Shown piece by piece: positions 33,580-44,118 of a DNA stretch of 64,000 bases. Position 1 is the stretch's first letter. Each line of letters opens with the position of its first letter. A program made the position numbers and the translations under genes. This DNA comes from Anniella stebbinsi. Taxonomy: Eukaryota; Chordata; Lepidosauria; Squamata; Anniellidae. The DNA is taken from the NCBI GenBank assembly GCA_029215795.1, contig JARDYH010000003.1, positions 262,107,562 to 262,171,561 of the forward strand. Reading direction: 5' to 3'. The notes under the pieces are model-generated. The model saw only the letters and a list, made by a program, of their open reading frames with translations, was not told the origin of the DNA and did no database searches.

Positions 33580-34650
33580 CAATACAGTATGCCGATGACA
33601 TGCAGCTCTATTTCTCATTTTCATCTTCATCAGGTGAGGCTGTGGATGTGCTGAACCAGTGCCTGGCTGCGACAATGGACTGGATGAGGGCTAATAAACT
33701 GAAACTCAATCCAGACAAGACTGAGACGCTGTTAGTGGGTGGTTCCGCTGACCGGATGGAGGGTGTTCAACCTGTTCTGGATGGGGTTGCACTCCCCTTG
33801 AAGGAGCGGGTTCGTAGCTTGGGGGTTCTCCTAGAACCATCTCTGTCACTTGAGGCTCAGGTGGCCTCAGTGGCACGGAGTGCCTTCTACCAACTTCGGT
33901 TGGTGGCCCAGCTACGTCCCTATCTGGACAGAGATAACCTGGCTTCAGTTGTCCATGCTCTGGTAACCTCCAAGTTAGATTACTGCAATGCACTCTACGT
34001 GGGGCTGCCTTTGAAGGTGGTTCAGAAGCTGCAGCTTGTGCAAAATGCAGCGGCCAGATTGATAACTGGAACCAGTAGGTTCGAACATATAAGACCTACT
34101 CTGGCCCGCTTGCATTGGCTGCCTGTATGTTTCCGAGCCCGGTTCAAGGTGCTGGTTTTAACCTATAAAGCCTTACACGGCTTGGGACCACAATACCTGA
34201 TGGAACGCCTTTCCCGACATGAACCTACCCGAACACTACGTTCAACATCTAAGGCCCTCCTCCGAGTGCCTCCTCCGAGGGAAGCTCGGAGGTCAGCAAC
34301 AAGAGAGAGGGCCTTCTCTGTGGTGGCTCCCCAATTGTGGAACGATCTCCCCGACGAGGCCCGCCTGGCGCCAACATTGTTATCTTTTCGGCGCCAGGTC
34401 AAGACTTTCCTCTTCTCTCAGGCATTTGGCAATATCGAGGAGCCTGGTTTTGTTTTGTTTTGTTTTGCCTTTGTAGCTTTTTGAAGTGTTGAAGTGGTTT
34501 TTAAATGTACAGATTATGTGTATGTTGTATGTTTTTGCTGTTTTAATTTTTGTATACTGTTTTTAATTGTTTTTAATCCTGTGTAAACCACCCAGAGAGC
34601 TTTGGCTATGGGGCAGTATACAAATGTAATAAATAAATAAATAAAATAAA
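33580..34650 (+). mobile_element. L2-type LINE, second subfamily (L2-C), 5'-truncated
   Basis: It begins inside the RT active-site region, carries the C-terminal ORF2 part, then a 3' UTR with 'aaaccacccagagagctttg' and 'ggctatggggcagtatacaa', and ends in (AATA)n at 34630-34650. That 3' end differs from L2-A/B and matches the fragments at 39.55, 40.29, 42.6 and 45.4 kb. Confidence 0.88.
33585..34484 (+). pseudogene. L2-C ORF2 C-terminal part (RT active site to end)
   Basis: Reading from 33585 gives 'QYADDMQLYF', so the catalytic YADD sits at the truncation point. It continues open for about 300 residues: 'LKLNPDKTETLLVGG', 'LGVLLEPSLSLEAQV', 'LDYCNALYVGLPLK', 'LQLVQNAAARLITGTSR', 'LHWLPVCFRARFKVL' and 'LTYKALHGLGPQYL'. 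The rest of RT and all of the endonuclease are absent, so it cannot be autonomous. The uninterrupted frame indicates moderate age. Confidence 0.9.
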
Positions 34651-34756
34651 GGGTCAGGATCCTCTGAGGATGAGAATTTGGAGTCCTGCTCCATGGCAAG
34701 GACATATTGAGGAAAGTGTTATGCATAGTGAGCAAGGATCCCACTATATACACCCA

Positions 34757-34978
34757 AAGGAGGCTGCATAGTTCAGTGGTAGATCACCCGCTTTCCATAC
34801 AAAAGGTCACGAGTTCAATCCCTCACATTTCCAGTTTAAAAAAGCAGGTAACTAGTGATGAGAAAGACCTCTGCCAGAAACCTTAGAGAGCCAATGATAC
34901 TATCAGAGTAGGCAATACTGGGCTAGACAGATAAATATTCTGATCTAGTAGAAAGACGCTTCCTATGTCCTATATGCT
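34757..34978 (+). mobile_element. tRNA-derived SINE, sense
   Basis: 'tagttcagtggtagatcacc' fits a pol III A box and 'ggtcacgagttcaatccc' a B box, spaced as in a tRNA. They are followed by 'acctctgccagaaacctt', 'gcaatactgggctagacag' and 'cgcttcctatgtcc'. The same order is seen at 57.25 kb. It is not a functional tRNA gene: the acceptor stem does not pair and a long non-tRNA tail follows. Confidence 0.8.
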
Positions 34979-35800
34979 CCAAGATTTTGCAGATAGAAAT
35001 TGGACTGTGCTCATAACATCCCAATTCTTATGCCAAGGAGCACTGCCCAAATTGTCTCCACCGCATTGGTAAGGGTTGTAATGGCTCTACCATCTGCTGT
35101 ATCCATTGCATGCATCTGCAATAGCCTGCCCTCTGCAGATTTCAAAGCCAAAGAAAAAGCTTAACAGTCCTACATATGTTATCAAGCATTTGAAATATAT
35201 TTCAGCAGCTGTCATATGTGACATGTCACGCAGCACAGTGCATGCTGCCTTAATGTTCATGTGCAGGTATTGAGACCCACAAGCGCTAGAAATGAGATGC
35301 ATCCTCCTTGGCTCAGGGATTTACATGCTCAGAAAGGGGGCATGGGCTTGAACTCTGTAGAATGATCATTCTAGCAACTCACACTAAGTGTGAGCGCGCT
35401 GAAGTTCTCCAAATTCCATCTCTAAGCTCGTTCTGACTCACGTCCATATCAGATGGGGAGCTTTCCCCCCACCCTGCATTTTATGTGTATTTTTCCCAAT
35501 GTATGCATCAACTGTGTGCATCTTTGAAATGTACACACCGCACGCTCAGAAATGTGTGGACTTCAACTGCAGATTGTGTCTGAGTCTGTGTTTAACCCAG
35601 AAACTGCAAAGTGGGTAAATCCTGATAAAAAAAACAAAAGAACTGAAATGAATTTCTCAAAAGTCAAATTTAACAAGGGATCCCCAAAAGATAAAAGAGG
35701 GTCAAATCAGGTGATCTATTGGAGAAGGAGACAAGATAATTAGAACTGTCTCTGAGAAGTAGTGGCTACTCCAATAGACAAATCTTCCACACCCCGCACC
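34979..35800. other. Unassigned DNA
   Basis: No gene or element recognised. The open frame at 35552-35743 is Lys/Asn-rich without a domain. Confidence 0.4.
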
Positions 35801-35802
35801 AA

Positions 35803-35930
35803 AGGTGGGAAACATCTAGAACATCATATGTTGTTGGACTACATCTCTCATCTTCCTTGACTATGCTGTCTGGAGCTGATGGGAGTTGGAGTACAACAAT
35901 ATCTGGAGAGCCACGTATTCTCCATCTCTG
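35803..35930. mobile_element. MITE family I copy, diverged
   Basis: 'gttggactacatctctcatc' is mirrored by 'gatgggagttggagtacaac', with ends 'aaggtgggaaacatctag' and 'cgtattctccatctctgcc'. Confidence 0.65.
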
Positions 35931-35984
35931 CCGTAAACTGAGCCTTCCTCTTCATGGCACCTCTTCTGCCCCGCAGCGGCAGTG

Positions 35985-36151
35985 GCAGGCAGCACCCCCC
36001 CCCCCCGCATTGATGCTCCTTCCACCCATCTCCAGCAGAAGGAGTGCCACGGTGGTTTTTTCTGCCGCCACCACTGCCACACCTGCGCCTGCCCAGCGGC
36101 AGCTGTGGGGCAGCTGGGAACATCGACCCCACTACTCCAAGGTTGTTGTTG

Positions 36152-36198
<47 letters not shown>

Positions 36199-36420
36199 TA
36201 AAATGGGGTTGGTCTGCAGAGACGGTGCAGCGAGCTTATGGCTCGCTGGTTCACCCCCTGCCCTGCCCAGCCCACTCCAAGCTAAAAAAAAGTCGGGGTA
36301 AATGTCCGACTTTTTTAGAGCGGAGCTTTGAGGCTTTTCCCTGCAGTAGCTTCGGAGTGCCGGCAAGGTAATGTAATCCACCTGCTGCCACTCCAAAGCT
36401 ACTGCAGGGAAAAGCAACCA
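35985..36420. mobile_element. Dispersed repeat H, copy 2, with microsatellite and hairpins
   Basis: It contains (GTT)n/(ATT)n at 36142-36199, a hairpin 'aaaaaaagtcgggg' / 'tccgacttttttag', and a near-perfect 27-bp inverted pair (36333-36359 with 36389-36415, one mismatch). The hairpin and 'gcggagctttgagg' recur at 22.03 kb. The spurious poly-Asn frame on the minus strand is due to the microsatellite. Confidence 0.5.
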
Positions 36421-36930
36421 TCTAGAGATACCCTGACCCTCTTGTTTCTGGCTTGGCAATTCAGGGGCTAGATAGTACCCTTCAAGCCACCTGGTTTCCC
36501 ACTCAGATGACCTGTTGTTATTCCCTAGAATATAAGCTCTGTGTATTTTGACTCCAAGCCATGGCATTCTTGTACCTGAGTCCAGAACCTTGCAAGGCTT
36601 TGATGCACAAACAGTGCAACTTGAACAAGCCCATCCCCATTCACTTTGACCGTGGGGATGTGCTGTCTAACCCACCTGGGATTTATTTCATAGTAAGCAT
36701 GCCTAGGATTGCAGCTTTAGTTATTACTCTAAGCAAGTTATTCTTGAAATGAATCAGAGGATGATTCATTCATGGAGGGTTTGAATTAAAACTTGGGAAT
36801 ATCACATGTCATAAAGCCTTTCTAGAACATAAGGTGATATTTCTAAACTTACGTAAAAACAGACATGGTTTAAAAATAAAGTTTGCATTCTACAGCCTGC
36901 CACGACCAGAAATTAAATATGATGACTCCT
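36421..36930. other. Unassigned DNA
   Basis: The open frame at 36561-36752 shows no recognisable domain. No repeats seen. Confidence 0.4.
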
Positions 36931-36991
36931 TTCTTCTTCTTCTTCTTCTTCTTCTTCTTCTTCTTCTTCTTCTTCTTCTTCTTCTTCTTCT
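36931..36991. repeat. (TTC)n microsatellite, left half
   Basis: About 20 TTC units directly abutting a MITE. The tract resumes at 37347. Confidence 0.95.
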
Positions 36992-37346
36992 GGGTGCCTC
37001 TACAAGAGGCATTTAAAGCTCTTTCAAGGCACATTTAAAAAATTACCTCTACAAGAACGGAGCGCAAATCAGGCGTAGAGGCGCGTTATCTCCCCGATTA
37101 TGCGCATTATCAAAAGCGCGTTAAATCACGAGTTTTATTTTGCTCTGTCCGTTAAAGCGCATTTTGACTGTGTGAATAAGCGCTTATGCTCATTAACTAC
37201 TTGTAAAGCGCATTTTGGACATCTGTTAATGCGCTTCGCCACCTCTCGCCACCTCTCGTGCAGAGGGATTAGGCGTAAATGCGCTTCTGCGATTATGCGC
37301 ATAATCGCCTAACCAGGCGCAAAAGCGAATCCTTGTAGAGGGGACC
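36992..37346. mobile_element. GCGC-rich MITE inside a (TTC)n microsatellite
   Basis: Ends of the type 'gggtgcctctacaag' and 'cttgtagaggggacc' are inverted. The interior is a series of 'aaagcgcattt', 'gcgcttatgc' and 'gattatgcgcataatc' motifs in both orientations, far richer in GCGC than the rest of the window. It carries no ORF with a known domain. The target duplication is hidden by the TTC repeat. I do not recognise the family. Confidence 0.75.
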
Positions 37347-37404
37347 TTCTTCTTCTTCTTCTTCTTCTTCTTCTTCTTCTTCTTCTTCTCCCTCTTCTTC
37401 TTTT
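37347..37404. repeat. (TTC)n microsatellite, right half
   Basis: Continuation of the TTC run interrupted by the MITE, with decay to CTC/TTT at the end. Confidence 0.95.
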
Positions 37405-37737
37405 TGGAGGGATGAAATAAAGCTTACATGCACAAATGGCCCCTCAAAATTCTCCACCCTATTTACAGGCAGAGAAATTGGGAAGATAAGAAATTCTCCA
37501 ACAGTTTTGGGGAATAGGGCTTATCGTTATGGCTTCTTTCCTTTTTTTTCCCCCTAAGGATTTTGTTCTTGGATTGTTGACTTGATTTGCTGCTGTTGCA
37601 AGTGGCTTTTCTTTCTTTTTCTAAGAGGTAAGAAAATAAACCCAAAAAAATCAGGAAAACGCCTTATGAGAAATTTCATCTCAGCTATAGAGTTAATGTA
37701 ATGAAAATTCAAAAAATAGAAGGTACAAGGAAAAGGA

Positions 37738-37815
37738 TATAAACATAGGAACATGTGAATAGTCCTGCTGGATCAGACCAAAGGCCTATCCAGTCTAGCA
37801 TTCTGTTTAAAACAA
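37738..37815 (-). mobile_element. CR1-like 3' end, antisense
   Basis: 'aacataggaacatgtgaata' then 'ggatcagaccaaaggcctat'. A further stretch of the same type ('ttgtctaatcccttcctaaa') lies at 38167-38186, so the copy is interrupted by unrelated sequence and MITE A11. Confidence 0.6.
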
Positions 37816-37844
37816 CAGTCTTGTGACACTTTAAAAACTAACGC

Positions 37845-38033
37845 TAGGATGACCATATGGAAAGGAGGACCGGGCTCCTGTATCTTTTACAGTTGTATAG
37901 AAAAGGGAATTTCCTGAGGTGTCATTGGTATGCAGGCAGCACCTAGTGAAATTCCCTCTTCATCACAACAGTTAAAGCTGTAGAAGACCTGCCCTCTTTT
38001 GTATCTGGTCCTCCTTTCCATAGGGTCACCCTA
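37845..38033. mobile_element. MITE family A, copy A11: internal-deletion derivative (subfamily II)
   Basis: It has a full left arm from 'taggatgaccatatgg', then jumps to the terminal 25 bp of the right arm ('cctttccatagggtcaccct'), giving 189 bp instead of about 320. 'ctaacgc' flanks both sides, and the 8-mers 'actaacgc' and 'tctaacgc' differ at one base. It moved as a shortened element or was shortened in place. Confidence 0.9.
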
Positions 38034-38189
38034 TCTAACGCATGATTAAGGTGTAAGCTTTTATGACGATATCCCTCTCCTGCTGTTGTTCCCAGCAACT
38101 CGTAATCAGAGGGACACAGCCTCTGATCTTTGAGTATATATTGCTATTATGCATAGTGGCCATTGATTTGTCTAATCCCTTCCTAAAGC

Positions 38190-39540
38190 CATACGATGAA
38201 CAGAAACTGATGAGCAGAAATCTATAACCCTTCTCTTGCTCCCATTCCATCATTTGCTTACCTCCAGGAAGGTGGTGAGAGGCCTTCTTTCCAGCAGAAA
38301 TTATGTGTAATGCAATTAGGTAACTTGAGTCTCTGGCCTTAATGGTTTTATGGTGGGTGGGTAGGTGGGTGGTTGTGTCTGAGGCAGAGGCACCTCTTTA
38401 GAAGGCGATGTATATTCCTCCACTTCCTTCAGTGAGTGTTTGTGGAGCTTGGGTACCAGTTTGAGTCTGTGCTGTTCCCACTATCTATATAGAGCCTCTG
38501 GTGCTAGCCAAAGCTCTCTTGCCCTGAGGCTCATAACCTGTGGCATTCTTTGCGGAATATCTTCTACACGTTTTCAGAGAAAACGTTGAGGGCAGCAGCC
38601 AAGTGAATTGTGTTTCTGCAGACATAAGGACTAAATATAACTGGTTGCTTCACTCATTTTAAAATGTGTTAAGTCAGCCCTGCTGGGTTTGTGGTCCCTC
38701 TGCTCATTGTGCTGAGTGGAGCATTGGACTTCTCCCCCAGATCCTGCCCTGACATCATCACTGCTTTCATCAAACGTTCAAAAGTCCCATCAAGGCTTTC
38801 TAAGTGTTTGATGGGGACACACACACACACCCAAGCTTCTTTTGTTACAAGTTGGAGAGCTAACATTTGTATATGAAGCCCGTACTCTTCTCCATAAACA
38901 GCACCAAATTGAAGCAAGAGAACGTTCAAACACTCAATTTTCCAAACTCTGCAATTGCCAAATACACACAAACACCTTTAGTGCTTTCTCTTCCCAGCTT
39001 TTCGAGGGTCATGGAAACCAATGTGATTTCCGGTATTTCTCCTCGAAATATCATAGTCAATTGTTATAAGGTGAGTGAAAAATAATGTGCCACCGTTTAT
39101 TTTCCCAGGGTGATACTTTAGCTTGGTAGAGGAACAGAGCAGGCCATCTCTGTGGGGGCGACTTTAAACATCAAGCTGAGCTGTGATATGGCCATGTATT
39201 ATTGTTCGATATGTTCACCTACCCGCCACAAGAATTACACCATTTTCTACAGTAGCCTGCCACCTAAGATTGGAAGTTATCTTTTCTATTACCTTTCCCT
39301 TTTCTTTGTAATGTTTCTCCATCAACTGAGAGTTTGCTCTAGACAGCAGCAAACAGAAACCTGCAGAGCAGAGCAGGGGGCAGGGGAGAGGATGCAGGAG
39401 AGAGAAGCGGCACCTGAGAAAGACAGAGTTATGCTGGGTAAGGCAGAGAGGGAAGGTTCAAGTGAAGACAGACGTCATATAAAAAGGAATGCCGTTGTGG
39501 GCAGTACCAGCCGAAGACATTAGCCCATGCTAAGAACAAC
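38190..39540. other. Unassigned DNA
   Basis: A short (AC)n run lies at 38818-38831. The open frame at 39152-39523 contains the string 'DMAMYYC', reminiscent of an immunoglobulin framework end, but without any other V-domain feature. No gene is called. Confidence 0.4.
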
Positions 39541-39544
39541 ACTA

Positions 39545-39913
39545 AAAACAACAAGGGAGAAGGCCTTCTCAGTGGTGGCCCCCCAATTATGGAATGATCT
39601 CCCCGACGAGGCTCGCCTGGCACCAACATTGTTATCTTTTCAGTGCCAGGTCAAGACTTTCCTCTTCTCCTGGGCATTTAACAACATATACTGAGTCTTT
39701 AATTGACCCCAGAACTATATTTAGGCCTGGCTGAGAGTTCACAGCTTTTTAAAATGTATACTGTTTTTATATGTTGTCTGTTTTTATGCTTGTATGGTTT
39801 TAAAAAATTTATATCGATTTTTAATGTCCAAAATTTTTAATTTTTGTAAACCGCCCAGAAAGCTTTTGCTATGGGACGGTATATAAATGATGATGATGAT
39901 GATGATGATGATG

Positions 39914-39945
<32 letters not shown>

Positions 39946-39957
39946 TAATAATAAGGC
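39545..39957 (+). mobile_element. L2-C-type 3' end, sense, with (GATGAT)n/(AATA)n tail
   Basis: 'ggccttctcagtggtggccc' to 'ctcttctcctgggcattta' encodes the last residues of an L2-C-like ORF2. A 3' UTR with 'aaaccgcccagaaagctttt' follows, and the tail (39888-39955) shifts from TGA/GAT to AAT repeats. Confidence 0.85.
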
Positions 39958-40017
39958 TACACCAGTCAAACACCAGTTCCTGCCCTCAATGTTCCCCTTT
40001 ACCTAGTGGAGATGATT

Positions 40018-40140
40018 GGCGGCTGCCCAAAATAGGTCCAGCACCTTGGATAGTTCCTTTAGAGTTCTGGCTGGTTCTGACTGAAACCCAGAATGGATCC
40101 ACAGCCCCACCGAAATCAGTGCCACTACCCTTCACTGCCT
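40018..40140. mobile_element. MITE family G, partial copy
   Basis: 'agttctggctggttctgact' and 'ccacagccccaccgaaatca' match the right halves of the copies at 2.74 and 43.92 kb. Confidence 0.55.
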
Positions 40141-40288
40141 TTTCCCATGGTGCTGCCTGGAGCAAGTCACTTCACCCTGCTTCATGGCAGGGCTGGCCCT
40201 AGGTGTTATTTAATCAACTTGCTTAAACACATGAGCAGGGATCATGCCTACTAAGTATTCCCACTACCTGAAGCCATGTACATTATGT

Positions 40289-40700
40289 ATTATTATTATT
40301 ATTATTATTAGCATTATTTATTACATTTATATACCACCCCATAGCCAAAGCTCTCTGGGCAGTTTACAAAGATTAAAAACATTGAACATTTAAAAACCAA
40401 TATACAAAATTTAAAGCCATAAAAAGCATAAAAACAAACTACAGATCAACTATCCAGGGGTCAGTGAAAAAACTCAACATATGCTGTTAAATGCCTGGGA
40501 GAAAAGAAAAGTCTTAACCTGATGCTGAAAAGATAACAGTGTTCGCGCCAGGCAAGCCTTGTCAGGGAGATTGTTCCATAATTGGGGGGGGGGGGACACC
40601 ACTGAAAAGGCCCTCTCCCTTGTTGCCATTCTCCAAGCTTCCCTCAGAGTAGGCACTCGGGGGAGGACCTACAGCACAAATGTTTGCAGGGAAGGGGGGC
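40289..40700 (-). mobile_element. L2-C-type 3' end, antisense
   Basis: (ATT)n, then 'taccaccccatagccaaagc' (antisense 3' UTR), then antisense ORF2 C-terminus: on the minus strand 40656-40474 reads 'ATRERAFSVVSPPPQLWNNL' and 'RTLLSFQHQVKTFLFSQAF'. It is 5'-truncated and frameshifted relative to L2-C. Confidence 0.85.
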
Positions 40701-40734
40701 TTTGCACAAACAGCTATATGTACAAGGACTGCCT

Positions 40735-40851
40735 CAGTATAGATGGTTTATCTATTTTATTGTTTTTATATTTATATTTAGTGTTGTTCCCCACCTCGAT
40801 CTAGATGGAGAGGAGGGTTAGAAATGAAATGAAATAAATAAATAAATAAAT
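40735..40851 (+). mobile_element. L2-A/B-type 3' UTR, sense
   Basis: 'tgttccccacctcgatctag' followed by 'atggagaggagggttagaaa' and (AAAT)n matches the L2-B 3' end at 33.18-33.25 kb. The neighbouring antisense L2-C piece is a separate insertion. Confidence 0.8.
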
Positions 40852-40974
40852 TTGTGCTGTACGCATGGATGTCAAAGGAAGGAGCTATGTGGAATGTCGG
40901 GGAGCAGGGCTACTCAGTCCATGCTTGTATGCTTAAGGAAGCAGATTGATGAAACACCTGAAAAGGGTTCCTAA

Positions 40975-41300
40975 GAGTATAAGAACATCAGAAGAGCCCT
41001 ACTGGATCAGACCAAGGGTCTATCTAGTCCAGAATTCTGTACACACAGTGGCCAACCAGCTGTTGACGAGGGAAACCACAAGCAAGACCTGAGCGCAACA
41101 GCACCCTCCCACCCATGTTCCCCAGCATCTAGTATATTAATAGCCTCCTCTTCAAGGAATTTATCCAACCCCCCTTTCAAAGCCATCCAAATTGGTGGCC
41201 ATCACTACATCTTGTGGTAGTGAATTCCATAGTTGAACTATGCGCTGTGTGAAGAAGTCCTCCCTTTTATCTTTCCTGGACATTGGCATATCAGATGTTC
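40975..41300 (-). mobile_element. CR1-like 3' end, antisense
   Basis: 'ataagaacatcagaagagcc', 'ggatcagaccaagggtctat', 'ccacccatgttccccagcat', 'tggccatcactacatcttgt' in this order. One of the more complete copies of this terminus in the window. Confidence 0.8.
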
Positions 41301-42600
41301 AAGCTAGCGAATCAAGTGCAAGTTTAAGCATCAGTCACCCCTCCCTCTGTACTGTAGGAAGGCTGCCCACACCCATTGTATTTTTGAAGTGCTGCACATA
41401 AATTCGTCAGTACGCTGGGAGCCAGGTGGTGGGTGTATGTGTGTGACACTTAGTTTTACAATGGTCTGCCTTACTATAAAAAATACCTGCCACAAAACTG
41501 GAGATGGTTTTTCCTTTGTTCCAGTTCCAATAGAATAGAGCATGATTACTCTGCAATTTGTTTCAAATGTTTTTGGGGGTAATTCTCTATCCCCCTGGCG
41601 GAGCAGTGCTGTTGTTGCTTTTTAATCGAGATCATTTGCTCAGCCAGCAAAACAGGAAACCCTTCATTTCCAAGAGGTAGCCGCTAAAATCACAGAGAAG
41701 CCAGTAAGTAAAATATAAACAACAGGTTTAATGTCCCAAAATGGAACATTACCTTCTTCCCTGGTGTCATTTTAATTGTTAAATTTAAAGTCTTTCAGAA
41801 TGAGTCTCCATAAAATGTAATGAGCTCCTCAGCTGGGCTTCGGTTATTTTCCAGTCCGTCCGTATGAATGTGTGCATATCTGTATCTATATTTTATAAAA
41901 TGCAAGTATTTCTGGTTTTGTTTTTCATGGCCTTCTGAGAGTCTCTCCCAACCCACAAAGGTCCTCTGCTACTCTTGTTCCACCGACGTAGACAGAAGGG
42001 AGTCTGGCTCTCAGGAGCCCCTCTGAGCCTTCCAGAACTTTCTCTAGCATGTTCCACTTCTGAGACCGCACCAAGCGGCTGTTAGCACTCACGACAGATG
42101 ACTTCATTCAGTTGTTTCTTCAGGCTGAGTTCACTCCTGCCTTGAAGCTGAGGCAGTCTCTGGTAAACAAAAGGAAGGCAGCTAAGCTTGCTAATTGCAT
42201 GGTTGTTATGCAACACGGTCAGCGGTGAAGAGGCCCCATGTGCCAACTTCTGCTTCCAAATATTCATCCGGAGCCAATGCTGGCAATTACCACAGGGATT
42301 GTGAATTCATATTGCAGCTGGGCAGGTGACAAAGAAGTCGGCAATCTCTCACACTGACTGTTCTAAGTTGTATGGGTCTTTTTTCATAGACATTTTTTAT
42401 TTGAAATATAAAATGAAACATTAAAAAAACTCTCACGCTCAGCATATAACTTTGAGTGCACAATAGGGGGCAAAAGTGGATAAATCCATTGAGGCCCAAA
42501 AAAACCTGATTGTCTTAAACTCCAAAGCCTCGACCCTCTTTAGGTTTGCCATGTCTAAGGCGGTTGGCTGGGTCATTCAACTTGAGCTTTGCATAAATCC
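41301..42600. other. Unique DNA, no repeat recognised
   Basis: A 1.3-kb repeat-poor stretch. 41600-42300 lacks simple repeats and transposon signatures. Several short antisense frames have no recognisable domain. It may include conserved non-coding sequence, which cannot be judged here. Confidence 0.4.
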
Positions 42601-42604
42601 ACAA

Positions 42605-42878
42605 GAGAATTAATTAATTAATTAATTAATTTACATTTCTATTCTGCCTATTAGCCAAAACTCTCTGTGTGATTCACAGAACCTAAGACCCTAAAATACA
42701 ATATGATAAAATATAATATAAAGCCTTTAATGTACAAAATTTTTAAACAGTTTGAAATAGCTAAAAACAATAAACTGCTAGGAACCAATAAAATGATGAA
42801 CACAAAAAGGCCCAACATATGCCATCAAATGCCTGGGAGTAGAGGAAAGTCTTCGCCTGGCACTGAAAAGATGTAAAT
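42605..42878 (-). mobile_element. L2-C-like 3' end, antisense, left of MITE
   Basis: An (ATTA)n tract, then 'ctgcctattagccaaaactc' and 'gcctgggagtagaggaaagt', is the antisense 3' UTR/ORF end of an L2-C-type copy. It is interrupted at 42879 and continues from 43092. Confidence 0.75.
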
Positions 42879-43091
42879 GGGCCTGATCAGACAACACGCT
42901 AATCCATGGTTATGCAGCTAACCTTTTTGAAGCAAATGGTTAGTGGGCATGTTTAAATTGTGGTTATATAGCCACCATGGTTAGAAATAGTTCACATGAC
43001 AAGCTAAGTCATGGTTCACATGACACACTAAGCCATAATGTTTAGCTCAAAATGCTTAACCATCGTGGCTTAGCATATCGTCTGAAGGCCC
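42879..43091. mobile_element. MITE related to family D, inserted in L2
   Basis: The ends 'gggcctgatcagacaaca' and 'gtctgaaggccc' are inverted. The interior repeats 'ccatggttatgcagctaacc' and its complement, plus 'ttcacatgacacactaagcc'. A related partial end occurs at 50.99-51.05 kb. The flanking triplets do not match. Confidence 0.7.
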
Positions 43092-43290
43092 TCTATCTTG
43101 TTGCCATTTCCGAACCTCCCTTGAAGGTGGCAATCAGAGGAAGGCCTCAGGTATTGATTGTAATGTATGGGTAGGCTCATGCTGGGAAAGGTGTTCCATT
43201 GGGTTTTGTGGTACCATGTTGTGGTAAGCTTTATAGGTCAAAATCTTGACTTGGGCTTGGAAACATACAGGCAGGCAGTACCTGTGGCAG
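43092..43290 (-). mobile_element. L2-like fragment, antisense, right of MITE
   Basis: 'ctatcttgttgccatttccg', 'gttccattgggttttgtggt' and 'gctttataggtcaaaatctt' continue the interrupted antisense L2. Confidence 0.65.
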
Positions 43291-43915
43291 CACTATGCTG
43301 ATGACCCACTAGAACACCAGCTCTCGTAGACATGTTTGCCTAGTAAAAAGATGTTACTAGGGTAACCACAGAAAAGTGGCCCCTGTCCACTCTACTAACA
43401 GGAAATGGGCCTGAATATGGTAAGGAAATTAGTATTTTGCCATCCTGAGCCCTTTTCTTTTGGCTGGAAACAATACTGCGCCTAATGGCATGTTTCCATA
43501 GCAACAGGAGTTTCTAAATTAGGGCCTGTCATGGACAGATACAGAGAAATGAGCGAGGCCAGTCAAGTGGGAGGGGAAAGGCCTGAAGTAAGGAGAAACT
43601 AAGTGAGGAGAGGAAACCAGGGATGCAAGAAGGGAGCTAAGGGGACAACTTCCTCTCTCTTGACAGAGCTCACATCAGCACTGGGCTCTACATGCCATGA
43701 GCAACAACAGAAGCCATCAACTACTTGAAGGCCTAGGCCTCTACAGAAGACAAGGGTCTGGCTGTAAGGGGTTCACTGTCTAGCAAATTCCACAGGGCAT
43801 TTTAGGGGTCACCAGCTGGCCCAGTGATAAGGCCTTGGGCTTGGCAGGTGCCCAAAAATCCCAATCCCTGACGCCAACCCTGACTAGCCTATACTTCAGA
43901 TACCACATTAACAAT
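43291..43915. other. Unassigned DNA
   Basis: A tRNA-like 'ccagtgataaggccttgggc' near 43821 is too weak to call a SINE. Nothing else recognised. Confidence 0.4.
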
Positions 43916-43917
43916 AG

Positions 43918-44118
43918 AGGCTGGTGGCTCCTATCTCAATGGGCTGGTGAATCGTCTGGGTTTCAGTCAGAACCTGTCACAACTCTAACGCAGCTATGCA
44001 AGGTGCTCAACTGGTTGTGAGGACAGAGTTCAGCACTTTGGATAGTCGCTTTAGGGTTTTGACTGGTTCTGATTGAAACCCACAGCAAATTCACTGCCCC
44101 ACTGAAATAAGAGCACCC
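43918..44118. mobile_element. MITE family G, foldback copy
   Basis: 'gggtttcagtcagaacctgt' on the left is mirrored by 'gactggttctgattgaaacc' on the right, with outer motifs 'ggtggctcctatctcaatgg' and 'ccccactgaaataagagcac' also inverted. It is the most complete copy of this family here. Confidence 0.65.

Noticed and set aside
34757..34830. Possible tRNA gene with A and B boxes
   Set aside because: No acceptor stem pairing and a long non-tRNA tail shared with other dispersed copies. It is a SINE.
36044..36301. Long open frames on both strands with poly-Leu or poly-Asn
   Set aside because: Entirely due to the (ATT)n microsatellite and GC-rich repeat H.
39152..39260. String 'DMAMYYC' resembling the end of an immunoglobulin V domain
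   Set aside because: No other V-domain framework residues, no upstream leader, and no recombination signal (CACAGTG-type heptamer) after it. Most likely chance.
43821..43870. tRNA-like head 'ccagtgataaggccttgggc'
   Set aside because: Only a weak A-box resemblance and no B box at proper spacing.
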